Shown piece by piece: positions 61,659-64,000 of a DNA stretch of 64,000 nt. Positions within the stretch are counted from its first letter, which is position 1. Each line of letters starts with the position of its first letter. A model generated the notes under the pieces. It was not told the DNA's origin. It saw nothing but the letters and a program-made list of their open reading frames with translations, and made no database searches. Both the position numbers and the translations under genes were made by a program. The DNA is from Nereocystis luetkeana (taxonomy: Eukaryota > Sar > Phaeophyceae > Laminariales > Laminariaceae): NCBI GenBank assembly GCA_031213475.1, contig JARUPZ010000009.1, forward strand, positions 9,767,601 to 9,831,600. The letters are read 5' to 3'.

Positions 61659-61716
61659 CTGGGTTGGTGCGAACGTTTCACCGATAGTTGGTGAGATGGT
61701 CGTTTTGATACGCCTC

Positions 61717-61802
61717 TGATTGGTTGGTTGGTTGGTTGATTGGTTGGTTGGTTGGTTGGGTAGTTAGTTGGTTGGTCGCCGTTGGTTGATACAAGCATGT
61801 TG
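61717..61802 (+). repeat. TTGG tetramer array
   Basis: GATTGGTTGGTTGG units with interruptions, just upstream of exon 1 in the transcript. Confidence 0.92.
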
Positions 61803-62208
61803 GTTGGTTGATTTTGTTTCCTTTTGGTCAGTGTCGTTGTTGTCGTTGTGGGTGCCGTTGGTTAGTCACCCTCAGACCTCCATCCCGCTAGGTTTCCCGT
61901 TTCTGGGTGAAAGCTGCCGTCTACGCTATAGCTTCATGCGTGCCGCCCCCCCCGACCTTCCGAACAGGTGATGTAGACTCCTGCAATCCCTCAGGCCGAG
62001 CGTTCTTGTTAGGGGCCCTCACACCGGGCTATGTATCGGCGTACCCCGTTCTGAAATATAGTCGTAGGTGTCGCCACAGTGACAAACCGGGCGTATAGAA
62101 GGATATTGACAAAGCGTCGTCAACTTGTGTGCGTTCGTGGACACATGCCACTGCCGGCGGGAGTTCCGAGAGAGCTGGCTTCGAGAGAAACATAGGTGCA
62201 GCACCGCC

Positions 62209-62290
62209 GTCCCGCTTGGGGACCGCGGTCTCGTTTGATTGGGGGCAGTTGACTTCGAGCTAGAGAGGTTTGTCCCCAAAGCGGTTGTAA
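62209..62290. mobile_element. MITE-D copy, decayed
   Basis: GGGGACCGCGGTCTCGTTTG at the left, TTTGTCCCCAAAGCGG at the right; outer ends lost. Confidence 0.58.
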
Positions 62291-62649
62291 ACTCGAGCCG
62301 ACCAAGAGTATCTTCCGGGGATGGTTTTAGCGCAAAGATTCGGGAGTGATTCCGAGGGTAAGGCATGCCTCCTCGTCGGGGAACTAACGACAAGGCATGA
62401 CTCAATTCGGTGACGATAAGTCATGCCTCGCGGTGTGACAAGCGATGCGGCACGCCTTTTGAGGTAGAGGGAGATATGGACGTTCGGGGTTGAATGCCCT
62501 CAGGGGGAAACGAAAAGGCCTTTCCTTATCGGTAGCGCTCGGCCATCAAGTGAGGCCTCTATGGTAGCTGGCGTCTGCCCGGTGGGTCCCCGGTCGGCGA
62601 GGCGGTAGCTTCAGCCGTCTCGATATATGTAATATATACCGGTATATAC

Positions 62650-62885
62650 ATTATTTTCTCTTCTTTTTTTTTATCATCACTTTTGCTTTCCAGCCAACTC
62701 GCAGGAGGCTTTACCCTCAGCGACCTTCTGGACAAGCCGTGGTCACGTCACAGGTGTCGCCCCTTCTCCCCCCCGGTATATACGTGCCTTTATTTTTTGT
62801 CGTGCATAGGGTTCAGCATTCCCACTGCTCGTCGATTTTCATCGAATGTAGCTAACTCACGCTCTCGCGCTTTCCGCTAATCATT
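62650..62885 (-). mobile_element. SINE body, copy 2, 5'-truncated
   Basis: Nearly identical to 58765-58993, with the same AT-rich tail on the left, a conserved pyrimidine run CTTCTCCCCCCCGG and a conserved end at CGCTTTCCGCTAATC. The tRNA-like head is missing; the sequence beyond 62885 is unrelated TA-rich DNA. Confidence 0.72.
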
Positions 62886-63165
62886 TTTTTACGGATATAT
62901 GTATATATATATACCTGGTATATAAATAGAGACTACATATGGGTACGCATCCGCTACATACCTACTCATACTACTGTCTGTGCAGCTACCGTCAACTACC
63001 GTTATCGGTTTGGTTTCCCCTCCCCCCCCCCCCTTGGATTGTCTTCCACTTCTTCTTCATCAAGGGCGCTGATTTATGAGAGGCTAATGCTGAAGCTTCT
63101 GCCGGATATGTGTGTAGGCACTCTCCTTAAAATAACCAAACCGATTTATTGGCGTCACGCTACTA

Positions 63166-63355
63166 CGGTACACACAAAAACCTATAGATTTCCCCATTTT
63201 TACTATTACGGGGGACCATAGTTAATAGGACCACATATTGTTAGTAAAAATTGCTAAATATATAGTTTTTTAAGTATACCATAGGTCCTCCTAACTATGG
63301 TCCCCCGCAATAACAGTATTTGGTACTGCTTACTATGGTCCCCCGTAAATAGACG
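63166..63355. mobile_element. MITE-C cluster
   Basis: A full copy at about 63203-63312 (TATTACGGGGGACCATAGTT to TATGGTCCCCCGCAATAA) flanked by a partial right-facing piece before it and another right end (TACTATGGTCCCCCGTAAAT) after it. Confidence 0.74.
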
Positions 63356-63527
63356 GAGCACCGTTCCTACTCCTGCTGGGGGCCACCTCCAGCATTTGGG
63401 CGCAAACTGCGTTGTCTCCATGAAATACACAGAAACGTTGGGCTAATGTATTATCCCGCTTCCTGTTTCGCCGCCTGTGCCCACCATCTATCGTCTAGGG
63501 TAGCGATCGTTTTCCCGCTGACATCTA

Positions 63528-63644
63528 TCACGCGGGGCCATATTAAATACCGACCTATGGTGAACACAAAAAACTACCAATATATATTTCGCTATTTTTA
63601 CAAACAACGTTTGGTCCTATTGACTACGGTCTCCCGTAACAGTG
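63528..63644. mobile_element. MITE-C copy
   Basis: ATCACGCGGGGCCATATTAAA at the left, TTGACTACGGTCTCCCGTAA at the right; diverged ends. Confidence 0.68.
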
Positions 63645-63723
63645 CACCGAACCTCCAGGTCGCATTCGTCTGTTTCTCTCGTCTCCTCTTCTGACACGTC
63701 CCGTTCCTCCTTGTACGTTTGGG

Positions 63724-63915
63724 GAGGGGGGACGGGGTGCACTCAATATCATGCATGGCCGTAGTCGTATGACCATGGATAGACCCTCGCACCCCTAACG
63801 GGGGGATGTACTCGATATCATGCATGGCCGTGGTCGTATGAACATAGACCCTCGCATCCCTACAATGCCGGGACGGGGCATGTCGGGTTTTCACCGACCA
63901 GGCAGACATTCCTTA
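63724..63915 (-). mobile_element. Two RepA ends in tandem, reversed
   Basis: ACTC(A/G)ATATCATGCATGGCC occurs at about 63740 and 63809, each followed by CATAGACCCTCGCA-type sequence. The second continues to GACGGGGCATGTCGG and TTTTCACCGACCAGGCA. Confidence 0.72.
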
Positions 63916-64000
63916 AGGGGGGCGGGCTACTAAAACCAGATATATATTTATTGTCATAAAAAAATTAAAAAAGGCGTTTTTTCCCCCCTTTTGAAGAGTT

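Larger units (their letters stand above)
61659..64000. other. Intron upstream of exon 1
   Basis: Contains a TTGG array, a MITE-D copy, the second SINE copy, a MITE-C cluster and RepA ends, all listed separately. No further exon was recognised, so the gene start lies outside. Confidence 0.6.

Noticed and set aside
60726..61256. A 176-codon plus-strand frame
   Set aside because: Lower GC than the exons, no domain, and it runs into the tRNA-like sequence at 61180; probably chance.

Overview
The window looks like eukaryotic nuclear DNA, most probably from a flagellate-producing stramenopile such as a brown alga. Exons are short and GC-rich. Introns average about 2 kb, are full of decayed transposons and carry many long C or G homopolymers. 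The organism call is inference; the gene call is stronger. No bacterial operon, CRISPR array, rRNA or intact second gene was seen.

One gene fills almost the whole window on the minus strand. I assembled 28 internal exons between 61658 and 1261. Splice phases agree at all 27 junctions and give one open frame of 1,400 codons (4,202 nt, about 7% of the 60.4-kb span). The product is recognisable as CFAP46 (TTC40/FAP46), the large TPR-rich protein of the C1d projection of the central apparatus in motile cilia and flagella. The best family signatures are in exons 7-9, 11, 17-18 and 24-28. The 5' exons lie to the right of the window, and the 3' exons probably to the left, because exon 28 appears to end at a GC donor. 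Several exons (4, 5, 6, 13, 20, 21) carry Gly/Ser/Ala-rich, lineage-specific insertions.

Layout from right to left, which is the direction of transcription: 64000-61659 is upstream intron rich in small palindromic elements. Exons 1-6 (61658-47065) have introns packed with a C-tailed repeat family (RepA), a tRNA-headed SINE and MITE-like elements. Exons 7-11 (46828-39333) are followed by an intron that holds a decayed LINE reverse-transcriptase remnant (38262-36960). Exons 12-16 (35860-23136) include the largest intron, 6.1 kb. Exons 17-28 (20550-1261) complete the visible part.

The points most worth a second look are these: fragments of exons 7, 8 and 24 repeated in the adjoining introns; two unrelated repeat families that both end in GAGTAC(A/G) followed by a poly(C) run; a SINE with a tRNA-like head; MITE insertion into a tandem repeat that also preserves related uninterrupted copies; and two GC-AG introns. 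Exon boundaries were read by eye from splice signals, phase and family memory, with no alignment run, so individual edges may shift by a few codons.
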